Assembly: GCA_006503535.1 (NCBI GenBank)
Contig: QYRS01000007.1
Location: forward strand, 930,001-994,000
Origin: Arthrinium phaeospermum
Taxonomy: Eukaryota; Ascomycota; Sordariomycetes; Amphisphaeriales; Apiosporaceae
Length of the DNA stretch: 64,000 bases
Direction of reading: 5' to 3'
Shown: one piece after another, positions 34,395 through 45,376 of the stretch
Position numbering within the stretch: the stretch's first letter is position 1
Layout: the number at the start of each line of letters is the position of its first letter
Notes under the pieces: generated by a model
What the model was told of the DNA's origin: nothing
Seen by the model: only the letters and a program-made list of their open reading frames with translations
Database searches by the model: none
Position numbers and translations under genes: made by a program

Positions 34395-37300
34395 ATGAAC
34401 CATCCGAACGTCGGCCAGATGAGCATGAGCGTAGCACCTCTCCCGGGTGTTCATCCAGTGGCCATGTCACGGCCTCAGGTGGGCATTGAAAGGCTTCCTA
34501 CACGCCGCATGAGCAACGAGCCACGAGAAGGTATTTACCCGCCAAGGTAGAAAGCACCTAGAGGTTCTTGGTGTCTGTTTGCTGACTTACATCACCGACG
34601 GACAGTAATGAACTGCAAATCATGTCGGAAACGAAAGGTTCGTACACTTGCCCTACACACTCTCTGCCACAACAGGCTCGCTGCACCGTTCCCTTCGCCC
34701 TTGCTAACTGCATCGTCCTTATAGATCAAGTGCAATAGACTGCGGCCTGCCTGCGAAGCTTGCCAGGTCTTTCAATGTCCTTGCATATATGGTACGTGAA
34801 ATGGTTAGGCCTTGGGAGAAAGCACTTGGCATTGCGGTAGGACGTCGCCAGCTGATACAGCGTACCGAAATTTGCAGATGCTGTTCCTAAGAAACGAGGA
34901 CCAAAACCGATGTGTTAGAGGCCCTCTTGAAAAGAGTAGATGGGTTGGAGCAAAAGCTCAAGGATCAAAAGAACTCGGATTCTTCACCTGGAACCGAAGA
35001 AGCAGCACTGGCGGCGACCGAGACAATTTCGAACGCCGAATCCACTGAAACAGCGGCGTCGGCACCGGCATCAACAGCAGAGCGGAGTCCGAAGCGTCAG
35101 GAAATTGAAGCCTCTCAGCCCAAGGAGGTAACAGGAGAGTCGGCCATATATTCACCGCCCGCCGAGAACGAGCCCTCACCCGGAGTGCAAACGGATGCAC
35201 TGCTCGATACATATTTCACCTGTTTTCACGCCAAACCATTCTATATACTTGACGAATCCAGCGTCCGACAAAGGCTGCAGCTGAATCAGTTACCTGTATA
35301 CCTCATCCATGCGATATACTCGGTCGCAGCACGGTCAGAGATGATTCACCATACGAAACTGCTCCAGGAACCAGTACTGATGAATCTACAGTTATACGCC
35401 GCATCCGAGTGGCTATCAATCGGCCGTGAGGCTGGGGGAGGAATACGCGTTACGTGCCAGGGACGAGATCAGCACCGATGAGCCTTCGGTCGACGCGCTG
35501 CAGGCCTTGCTCTTACTGGTTATTGCCTTTACAGCCGCCGGCAAGGGCAAGAGGGCCTACATGTTGATGAGTAAGTCCCCCATTGGGAGCAAACGGGGTG
35601 TTGCCTCGGAAACTGACATGACTTGCAGCAAACGCCGTAGGAATGGCCATGGCGCTGGAATTGCATCGCGAGGTGGACTTGACAGCACGCATTACACCTG
35701 TGGAAAGGGAGACGAGGCGCCGACTTTTCTGGACTTGCTACCTGCTCGACAGATTCATGGCTTGCGGCTCGAAGCGGCCAGGTATGATCGCAGACAAGTC
35801 TATCCTTCTGAGGCTACCCTATTGGTCACTGAATCCGAACGGCTTGCCGATCGAAGGCGAATTCTTCCAACGGGGCTCCAACCACCAATACTTACAAGGC
35901 AGCGGAAAGAAGTGTCAGGGTAGCAGTGGGATGCTCATCGACATAACCCGCATTCTTGGTATTACAAATCAGTATCTGGCGGCCGGTGGTGTAAAGGGGG
36001 ACTCTCATTTTCCGTGGCACTCCTTGTCCAATCTATCCAAGATACGCCACGACCTGGACATCTGGGCATCCGGTACGGAGGACGTGTTTTGCAGTGTCGA
36101 CAGCCTCTTTGGTCAGCCTGACTCCACCGTTCTAGTTCTCAGCAAACTGGTCTACCACCTGATTCACTGCCTCATCTACCGACCTTTCATACCGATCGAC
36201 CTGGCCGAGCTGGCTGGAACAGGACAGCACCACTCGTGGCAGATCGAAGCGACCAACATGTGCTTCCTCCACGCCAATGCGATAGCGGAACTGGTCGAGC
36301 TCGGCAAGCAGACTGCCACGATCGAATGGCCATCCTTCGTGGGATATTGTATATGCACAGCGGGCACAGTACACATCCACGGCGCACACTACAACAAGAT
36401 TGGAATGAATGAGATGGGGGCATTCAGTTCCTCGACCGATTTTCTTTCACGAGAAATGCAGCAGTTGAGCGAGCTGCGTTATGCATGGGCGAGTGTGCAA
36501 CACCAACGGGAGACGTTGCAGAGCATCTACAACGCCCACGCCGAACTGGTCAAAACTCTCGCCAATAACCCGATGCGCTACTCGCCCGTGTTCCAGTTAG
36601 GAGACTTCTTTGATAGGTACTCAAACATAGGGGGTCCCGGGGGACAGACCTTCACATTCGATTCGACACGACACACTTATACGACGACGTACGCACCCCG
36701 ACACAATTCCGCCAATGCTGAGCCTGGGATCGAGAGGCCGAACCTGAAAAGGAAAAGCACGGGCGGTTCAGTCCGTAAGCGACCGGACTTGAGGACTCTT
36801 GGGCCGATACTACAGTCTACGAACGAAGCGCCGCTACACACACCGGGTCTCCCTACTCCAGGAGGTCGGGGCAGGCGTCAGACATTACATGTCCCACCCC
36901 AACCTTCCCCTGGTGCTCTCCGGAGCCCTGTCTCCCTTTCAGGCCGTATAGAATCGATAGCAGGGCATGCAATGCCGCCTGCACACCACAATACGATTGA
37001 GGATGCATCAGCCAAGGCCGCGGCGGCAGCGGCGGCAGCTGGTTACCCCATGTCTCCTGGCGCACATCCCCAGCAGCCTTCAGGGTACTCCAACTCGCAC
37101 TACTCACCCCAATACACCTTCAGCGGCCTCCAAAGCGGCGGGGGTCCGGTCCCAATACCTCCAACCCCGATGGGCATTTGCACGTGAACGGGTTCGATCC
37201 AATGTTCGGCACCGTCCCGACGAACGCGTTCTCTTCGCCGGCAGCTTGGCGGGGGCGAAGATGACCGCAAGGCGGTGCCGCCGCATGTTGCGCCAAGTCC

Positions 37301-37455
37301 CAGGAGCAGGAGTCACAATGATGGCAGCGTGGGCACTGGGGCCGGGCGAAGAGAAGGACCCGTTCTTGAGTCTTTTGGAGCAGCTGGCCGAAAGCGAACA
37401 CGCGCAAGGACAGGGGAACGATCTGGACATTTTCCTCTCAGGCACGCAAGGCTAG
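34395..37455 (+). CDS. Zn2Cys6 transcription factor with fungal-specific domain (frame-interrupted)
   Basis: Fungal binuclear zinc cluster regulator. Reconstructed exons are 34395-34530, 34606-34637, 34725-34791, 34878-35333, 35392-35570 and 35629 to ~37455; each junction joins conserved protein sequence. The zinc cluster (Cys49, 52, 59, 66, 69, 76; CX2CX6CX6CX2CX6C) is split over exons 2 and 3 and followed by the basic linker KKRGPK. A Lys/Leu-rich coiled segment ([12 protein letters not shown]) precedes the fungal-specific regulatory domain (PF04082 type), with [24 protein letters not shown] and [15 protein letters not shown]. The C-terminus is Pro/Gly/His-rich and ends in an acidic [12 protein letters not shown] segment. 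Frames break near 34906 (an A apparently missing from an A run), ~37162, ~37250 and ~37341; between breaks the protein stays family-like, so these look like one-base sequence errors or very recent indels. Target genes are unknown. Confidence 0.82.
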
Positions 37456-39358
37456 GGGAAATCCTCGACACCAAATACTAGGCCAGACCGATTGATGGCT
37501 TCTTCGCGAGGGTTGGCCTTTTTTCTTTTTTCGGCCTTCCCTCATTTTTCTACACAACCTCACTTTTCATCACCAAGCGCGCGAGCTACGACTATGGACT
37601 GTCCATTCTTTTCCGACGTCTTCGTCCGTGTCTGAAGATGTGACTTCACTTCGATTCATTCTTCTTCTTTTCAACCACTTTTTTAAGCAACGACTTTTTG
37701 GAAAACAAGGGAAAGGGAAAGCATCGGTGTTCAAATATGTTTTGATAGGGGACCACTTGCTTTGAGCACGGTACAGGGGCGGGATGGGAATACAGGTGCG
37801 AACGGGACAACGGCACGGCTACTAAATAGGTTACGAGCGTTTTTTGCTTGAGACGGTGGTTTATCCCGTCTCAGTGGTTGAGGCCGCGCATATTCGCATA
37901 TAAGGATCGATTGGCAACAGGAAGAGGGACAGCCCGACGACGAGTAAGTAGCGAAACCACGTGTATACTAGAAATCAATCGATCAAATGTCATTCGACCG
38001 CATATCCGCAGACACTACGACTAGTTGTGATGTATAGAGTTTTGTCTAACAGCCGCAGGCACCAGTACGGATGACACCGAGACAGCACACCGCTCCCGGG
38101 CTTTCCCAGAATCCAGACCGGGTCGTCGCCAGGGGGGGGCAGAGAAACAGGGGGTAACCTAGTGAAGCCAGCCCAGACTGCGGAGGAGCGAGAAAGGGGT
38201 GCAAAAATAAAAAAACAAGAGGTACTTACTCCAACTTTTGGGAACTTCGTCCCCTTGAAAGGAATCGGCAGGACGGCCCGGCAAACTGGAACATGACTCG
38301 GTTAGGTACCTACTCCAACGATACCCCAGACATGTATGTTGTACTGTACTTGCCGTTTGGACGGGCACAAGCGAGGAATGGGGGAAATGCGGGGGTGGGG
38401 TAGATGATCAATGTACATAACTCGGGATTGACAGTTGATCAATCGAAGAAGCTATGGACAACAAAAGCCCACAGCACACGCCCACTGATGCGCACGCACA
38501 CCAACATACATTGATACTTCATACTGCCATTATATATGTCTGAGCGCACGCCGGAAGAAGCCCCCGTCCTCCTCCTCCTTCCCCCTGATAAAATGTCTTG
38601 CTTCATCGAGGCTCCCTGTTTGTTGCGTCGTGTAAAGTGAGATGGAGGGGCGGATGGGTCGTGGGTGGTGCATCGATGGTTCTTTGCCTATCTGTGCTAC
38701 TGTGGCTCTCTCAGCTCAATAGACTAAGAAAGGCGGGAGGGAAGTAGTGCCTTGCATTTCTGCTGCTGCTGATTGCAGCAAACCCACTCGCCTCCGCCCG
38801 ACTGCATTGATACACGGACGTCGGCCGGGTTTGGGTAACACGGAGAAACATCATCAGTGACTGATCTATCACTTGCGCCCGCGTCGGGTAGTGTTCAATG
38901 AACTTCAATTACGGCTGGGCGACTGTGGCTGTCGTCACCCCAGGCATGCCTCCAGCTGGGCAACGCGGTCGGCAATCTTCAACTGGCAAGAAGCCATACC
39001 TACGAGATCGTTCATTTGACGTCGGTTCTCGATGGCACATTGCAAATACCATAACTGCTGATAGGACATTCGGTGGTGGGATTCAGGCTGGCATTGGGAT
39101 TGCGGGCTAGTCGTCTAATGATACTTAGTAAGTGTAGAGGAAAGACAAGTAGCCGGCCCAAGCCCCCTCCCTCCATGCCTAGGCAGTTCTTGCCGCCTGT
39201 TTCCAATTCTAACCCCAAGTGAAATCGCCCCCTAAAATCAACGTAAGAGGTCCTGTCATCTTATTTCCCGTGACCACTTGTCATCGTCATCCAACGTGTT
39301 GCAAAGTTTTCGCTCTTTCAGTCATCATCATGATCATCTCGTCGCAGGAATGAATCAA
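37456..39358. other. Spacer between convergent genes
   Basis: 3' flank of the transcription factor and of the ferric reductase. Polypyrimidine stretches at ~37519-37580. No supported gene; frames around 38.7-39.2 kb lack motifs. Confidence 0.45.
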
Positions 39359-41375
39359 TCACCATCCGAATTGCTCGCAATGTAGCTCCACGGCGGGTCC
39401 ATCCACGGCGATGCACTCGGCCGTGGTGTTGCGCACCCACCTTCATGAGCTTGTCGGGCCCGCACGCACAGACAAGGACGCGCTGATCGCGGCCGGCCGT
39501 CGAAGGCCGACAGACTGCTGCTGTTGGTGCGGTTGCGGTTCACGCTCAACTCGGCCGAGTCCTTCTCGCCCGAGCCGTCCGACGTCTTTGTCTCGGTCTT
39601 GCCAAGGACATTTCCTCGACGGCGGCCACGGCCGAGGTGTCGGTACTACTCGACACCTCCCTTGTGGCGTGGATCTTGAGGGCTACTCTCGGGGCGTGGG
39701 CGTGGCTTCGGATGGCGTTCAAGTGGTCTGCGAACCAGGATAGATTATCTGCAACACGGTTGAATTCAAGGTTAGCATGTTGTTCACCAAAACGCTTTGG
39801 AAATTCATGATTGTATTAAAGGATCGCACACCTCTGCTTCTGCCCAAATGAACTCAATAGAGGACTTGGTGTGTTCCGTCATTTTCTGGAGCATGTTGGA
39901 AGCCATCCCGAAAGTAAAGGTCGCGCCCGACCCGCCGGCTACACAGATGACCTTGTCGAAGAGGATCGGGTCGGGGAAAGTGCCATACGGACCCTCGAGG
40001 GAGACCTTGAGGGTGGCGCCAGGGTTCTTGGTGGCGTACTTGTGAAGGCTTCTGGTAAAGCCGTTGTACGAGTTCACGATCAACTCGGTCGGCGAGGTCG
40101 CCACAATCGTGAACGGGTGGGTTTCGAACAGACGTACGCGGGGCAGCCAGACAAAGCAGTGAGTACCAGGCACGGCACGATGGAGCGGCTTCTTGAGCAG
40201 AATCTGCGTGCCTCCTTGGGGAGAGGATGGAGCGTCGCCTCGTTGTTGACGCTGTTGTACATGAGTCGGCCCATGCGAATGAGTCGATCGGCAACCCATA
40301 GGCCAGCGGCAAGGCAGGCGATGATGGCTATCTTCTCCTTGTTGACTTCAGGCCGGTGCAGCCCTAGGGTGATGAGCATCACTGTGAACAGGACGATGTG
40401 GACGACGTAGAAGAGCTCGTAGTTAAAGCGGCGCAGAATGAACGCCTCAAGGGCCGCGGCGAGCATGGCAAACCCCAGGACTATGCCTGCCGTGACGAGT
40501 TCCTCATGCATGACCTCCCATCTGGACTTTTGGATGAAATATCCGCTGAAGATGGCCGCATGAAGGATCATGTACACGGCGGTGCAATACCCAGCCACCT
40601 GGTGCAGCGGATTCAGCCTCTCATATGAATAGGACGTCAGGATGGCCAGAGGCGTGTTCTTGAGGGCGAGGAAGACCACCAGGGCAAAATTTGCAGATGC
40701 CATCCTGCGGGTTCAGTTGGCGTTAGCAGGGTTTGAGACAGGTTGCTGTTGGAAAGGCGAGACTTACCAGCCAAACCTGGACGCGAAGTTGGTAGGCATG
40801 CTCCAATCAAAGCCAGTGAAGGAGAAAACGATGTTGATGGCGAAAAAGATGGTCAGCAGCATCGCATGGCCAACTGATGAGAACCCGGGTATCTTCCGAA
40901 GAAGCACGCGCCTAGAATATCTGATGATGTCGGTCAGTGTTATGAACAAATTGCAGGATATTTTGAAATACACAGAAGACTCACCTTGACAAGGCCACAA
41001 TGGCGAGAGAAGGGCGATGAAATACGGTGTCTGGTGACCAGCCATCGTGTCCAGTGGCTGAGGATGAAAACGCCAATGAGTCCCGAGAGTGCTGCAGCAT
41101 AGTATTTTGTCGTTTGCTCGTTATCATGCTGCCTCTCGGCAAACATGAGTGCTTTGTCGCTGCTGTATCGAGCCATCATGCCCCCGTGAGGAATCTGTGA
41201 CATCGTGTCCAGTGGCTGAGGATGAAAACGCCAATGAGTCCCGAGAGTGCTGCAGCATAGTATTTGTCGTTTGCTCGTTATCATGCTGCCTCTCGGCAAA
41301 CATGAGTGCTTTGTCGCTGCTGTATCGAGCCATCATGCCCCCGTGTGAGGAATCTGTGACAGAGTGGGACTCCAT
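39359..41375 (-). CDS. Ferric reductase, transmembrane FRE family (frame-interrupted)
   Basis: Plasma-membrane ferric/cupric-chelate reductase: a haem-b membrane domain followed by FAD and NADPH domains. The start is ATG 41375 (MESHSVTDSS). Introns at ~40978-40924 and ~40766-40705 separate the N-terminal exons. Haem-ligand histidines are visible as paired His in LHQVAGYCTAVYMILHA and YVVHIVLFTVMLITLGLH; HPFTIV is the FAD-binding motif and AGGSGATFTFG the NADPH motif. A further intron follows WAEAE, after which NLSWFADHLNA continues the protein, ending in CEQFGW at 39359. The frame breaks near 40217 (PLP/GGTQILL), near 41020, and several times in 39370-39780, while the peptide signature persists in alternating frames. 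Exon 1 is also disrupted by a 158-bp tandem duplication (41043-41359). An intact gene with sequence errors, or a recent pseudogene, are both possible. Confidence 0.8.
41043..41359. repeat. 158-bp tandem duplication inside ferric reductase exon 1
   Basis: Copy 1 spans 41043-41200 and copy 2 41201-41359. They are identical except for a T4/T3 run (TATTTTG versus TATTTG) and an extra TG dinucleotide in copy 2 (CCGTGTGAGG). Each copy is in the correct reading frame only where the other is not. Confidence 0.93.
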
Positions 41376-44300
41376 GGTTGCTGTGGATTGTGGATTGGTC
41401 TAAGGTGAGGAAGGTATCGAAAAAAGAGAGAAGGTGCGGGTCCAAAATCGATCTCTGCTCCCAGATCGTGTACGTCGTTGGGGAAGTTGCGATGAACTTT
41501 ACTTCTATTTCAAGTCCTCCTTGGTAGCGACCAAGGTCGGAGTAAGTCCGATCTCCGTCTTGTGATATCTTGAATACACGTCACGTTTCACCGTGACTGA
41601 TGCTTTATTATCGTTGACTGGGATTTGACTGATCGGTGGCAGTGCGAGATCCTGGGGGGCCTTGTTTTCTCATGGGCGGTGATGGCTGTACCTGGAGAGC
41701 GCGGTCCAAAGTTCACTCTTTTACTCGACGTGCTTCAAGCCTCCGGATTATTCAGTATGACAAGATGACGTTGGTGTATATTGACTGGTCACTCCCTTTG
41801 GCTGCAGCTTCCGAGGAAGCGAAGACTTGAAACTGGGGGCGTTGGCTTCTACATAAAGTGCCACGACTCTCATCAACTCTGTGAGCCATCGGCGGCAGGT
41901 TTGTGAGATGCTCACTCCCGAGATGTACCTCTATATTCTGGTGGCGTTCCCTTGGCGGTTTATATGAACATCCGCCGCGTAGGTCGGCATATCAAGTCAC
42001 ATAGCGCAAACCCCTGCCCAGTCCCAGCGAGACCCGAGGATGGGGACAACATACTGGGCCAACCTACCTCGCCCGTTCAATTGATTGCTGGTCCATATCA
42101 TGAAGAGCGCTATCAGCCACGTCGGTTCTTCGGAGGGACCCAGAACTCGACCAGACTCCCGTGCTGATCATCCCCGGCACATAGTTGGGAGTCGGATCAA
42201 GGCTGAGGAGGTCAAGGGTGACTGATAGCAACTCCCGTTCTCCATACGACATACCTGAAATAGGATGGTCAGCCGAGTGGGTCGACAGCACATGTACGTA
42301 CACAGATTCTCATCGAGGATATATTGCCTGTGCAGGCTGCGTCAGGGATTCCCCGGAGTTTCCAAGGTCGGAGTTACTTTGTCATTCTTGACAAACAAGC
42401 ACTGTGACGCGAGTAGATTGTGACCCAAACAAGGGCAGGCTGTGGTACGACACGATGACCAAGCGCTGCGGTCGATGGAATCAATGGCAGTTCGCATTAA
42501 AGATTGATCCGTGGGTGTAAACGTGGAGGGCGGACCCAAAACGGCCTTGACAGCGTTGCCATCAATCTGGATAAAAACCAGGGTAAATCCCCAGACACAC
42601 GATTAGTAGGCACCACATGCCTACTCCCGGGCGTCGAGCGATAATAGAATGCGGGGAGGAACGCAGAAACCCTTAGAGAAGCATGACATTATGTCAAGTG
42701 ACGAGACAGAGTAAATTGGCTGCGCGTGGCCTTTCTCGGCTCTGCTCAGCGCAATGCAGCCAGGCTTAGCGACCCTGGGGCTATTACTACCAACCTTCGA
42801 TGCTGAAACGGCACAGTCGAAGCTCAGCACGCCGTGTCGATAGACGAGAGGGTGTGCCGAAGACTGCTTCCAGGACGGAGACTCTGAGAGTCCAGACCAG
42901 GACGTTGGCAGTGGGGGTCGAGCATGTATGCATGCGATGGATGGCATTTTCTCATTCCCTCCTGACTGCCGTGTAACCTGCTTGATGCTGCAAGACGTAA
43001 CATACGCCTCCGCGAGAGCCCAAAAGGCAGCTTCTTGATTGACCAATCAGCGGTGTGCTCTTATTTGCTTATTTCCCTTCTTTTCGTAATCGATGGCGTG
43101 CGTTGTGCCTTGATACGATGTCCTGGCAGCCTGCGTCGTCGATGCGACTGGACGGGGATGAGATTCTGGGTCTTGGTCCAAAAGTGCCTTAAACGAAGAC
43201 GAGGTCAAGGCAGAACATCGCGATGCAGAGCAAGACGCGATAGTCAGGTAGCAGTCAAAACGGAGTTTGATGGAAGCATGATCTTGCAGGTCGGGCCTTC
43301 CTTTTTTCAGATTCGCTTATATTCAAAGTGTGGTGCTGCTGCTGGATACCTCATTCGACTGCCAAGCTGGGAAACAATTCAATCATGGGGGTTGTTTCGA
43401 TGACACTCCAGTGATTGATTGGTTGCGCTGGGTCGTGCCCAGCGCATTCGGTCCGCGAGACTTCCAACAGGTCCATCCATATCCTCCTGCAAAACACAGC
43501 ATCAAGGGCTTGAACATCACCACGTGCGAGTCAAATGAAAATTTCCCGAATATCTTGCCTACATACTGATCGACCTGTGCTACTTACTGTGCTTCTTCCG
43601 TCATGCAGCATGCCAATGTGAACCGGAGCTGTAGCTTCGATGCGACACTCTACTTCTCCCGTGCCGCAGCGGGCGTCGTTGCCTGCCTCGACCGGGGTCT
43701 ACCATACCACCTCACAATCTGCCTGCCGCCTATGCAGATATCGGCGTAGAGGCCATACCGAAGAATCCAGCCACACAACCTGCTTGCGGCTGCTTATCAG
43801 ATATGCCCTATAGGTTTGGGCATAGTCAATCCCATCGAGATGATTGCCTACACGGAGAGACCCGAGAGACCCTTTTTGGGGAAGTCCGTCCGTCTCTCGC
43901 TTACTATAGCATTGGTCATCGTCACCCGTCAGGGCCACCAATCAGCACGGGATCGAGGAGCGCCCCAGGCGTTTCGGGGTGGTGGTACATATCCAGGAAC
44001 CCTCAGCTCCTCAACTCCCTCCCCCTTTTTGTGCTACTCACGCCCGAGGCATTCGGCGTCGGTGGCCCGACCGCCCTTACCTTAGCCTCAACGCCGCCGT
44101 CATCATCCTTCCCCTCTTCCGATTCGCGACAGCCAAGTAGTAAGGCGTCCTGCCACGGCGTGGTACTCTAAACCCACTTCGATGGCGTGTTCACAGCACA
44201 AGATGGAAGAGACATTATTGGTTTGGGAAACGTCGCAGATGATCCGATGTCCTGTAGGACCGATTCCTGCCTTTCTTCAAGACCCCTTCATCGGGATGAC

Positions 44301-45376
44301 GATGCAATCAGCGATCTTTCATAAACTCCGACCCCCAAGCCACAGCAGGAATCTATTCAGCGGTGAAGGTGTTGGGCAAGAACCAGCCCCGAGTCTTCAG
44401 GCAAAATTGGTACTTTGAGGTCGTGTGGCCACATCGCACGATTATCGTCCTTGTCTTAGTGGCATACCGGACAGAGTGTCGGCGATATTCAGTATTTGTC
44501 GGGGGTTTCAATTCCCTCATTCCTTCGCATTGCGGAGCGGCTGCTTACCCCGTGATGCAAATCATTCTCTGGCCCCAGAAACCGCGCCTTTTCGGTCCGA
44601 TTTCTCCCCACAGATCTGCAGTGCCATCGATCGAAACCCGCTCCGATCTGAGCGGGCGGAGTTCGGGGCGGAGAAATACTACGTCGGGGCATCCATAGGT
44701 CACAGGGGCCCGATGGCCTAGGCAAGCACATGACAATGGTGAGTGTCAAGTGAGAACAAGATTGACGTAATTTATAACTCGGCCCCCTGAGCTGTTGTCC
44801 TCGAGTCGTACTCGAGGGGAGACACGTCGACAAAGTGGCTGAAACGGCTGAAATCGCGATGGTAGGTAAACGAACTGCGAAAGCGCCTTTGGAGGAATCT
44901 ACATTTAAGGTGGTGACTCATGTTGGGAACACTGGGAACACCTCTTAAGGCCAAGGTAATGTCAAGGATGACGGGCGATCTACTGCAGTGCCACGTAGTC
45001 TGCTTATTCTCGAAGCATACTGGGTACTGCTTGAGTGAACCTGGGCCTCTCTTCCTAGGTAATAGAAAACACCAGAAGGAAGCTTGCCCAAATTTCGAAC
45101 GTGGCCTAGTCACATGGTTAATGAGGACAAATTGGACAATGGGATGATGCTTGTTGTATTGATTATAATAATAACTGTCTCTAGATAAGGAGAAATACAC
45201 AGTAAACAAAACAATGAACTAACAACAAAGAGCATCTAAAACAATGTGAGTTAAAGGGGGGCAGGGAGGGAAAGGATGGCTAGCTTGGAACCGTCGTGTC
45301 GGAACCAGACATCATCTTACGTGTGTGACAACCTCCCTAACCCGGCCTCGTCAACATCAGAACCAGCCGAGCCACT
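41376..45376. other. 4 kb spacer without a supported gene
   Basis: Left end is the promoter side of the ferric reductase. Frames in 42.6-44.8 kb reach about 140 codons but show no motif, no membrane pattern and no codon bias like the neighbours. No RNA gene or mobile element seen. A degraded or lineage-specific small gene cannot be excluded. Confidence 0.4.

Noticed and set aside
35300..35420. Frame change in the transcription factor taken first as a frameshift
   Set aside because: A 58-nt intron (35334-35391) with GT-AG ends and a branch site restores conserved sequence (SVAAR joined to [14 protein letters not shown]), so this one is splicing.
37188..37205. Possible tRNA B box (GGGTTCGATCC)
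   Set aside because: Lies in the coding C-terminus of the Zn2Cys6 gene (VNGFDPMFG) and has no cloverleaf.
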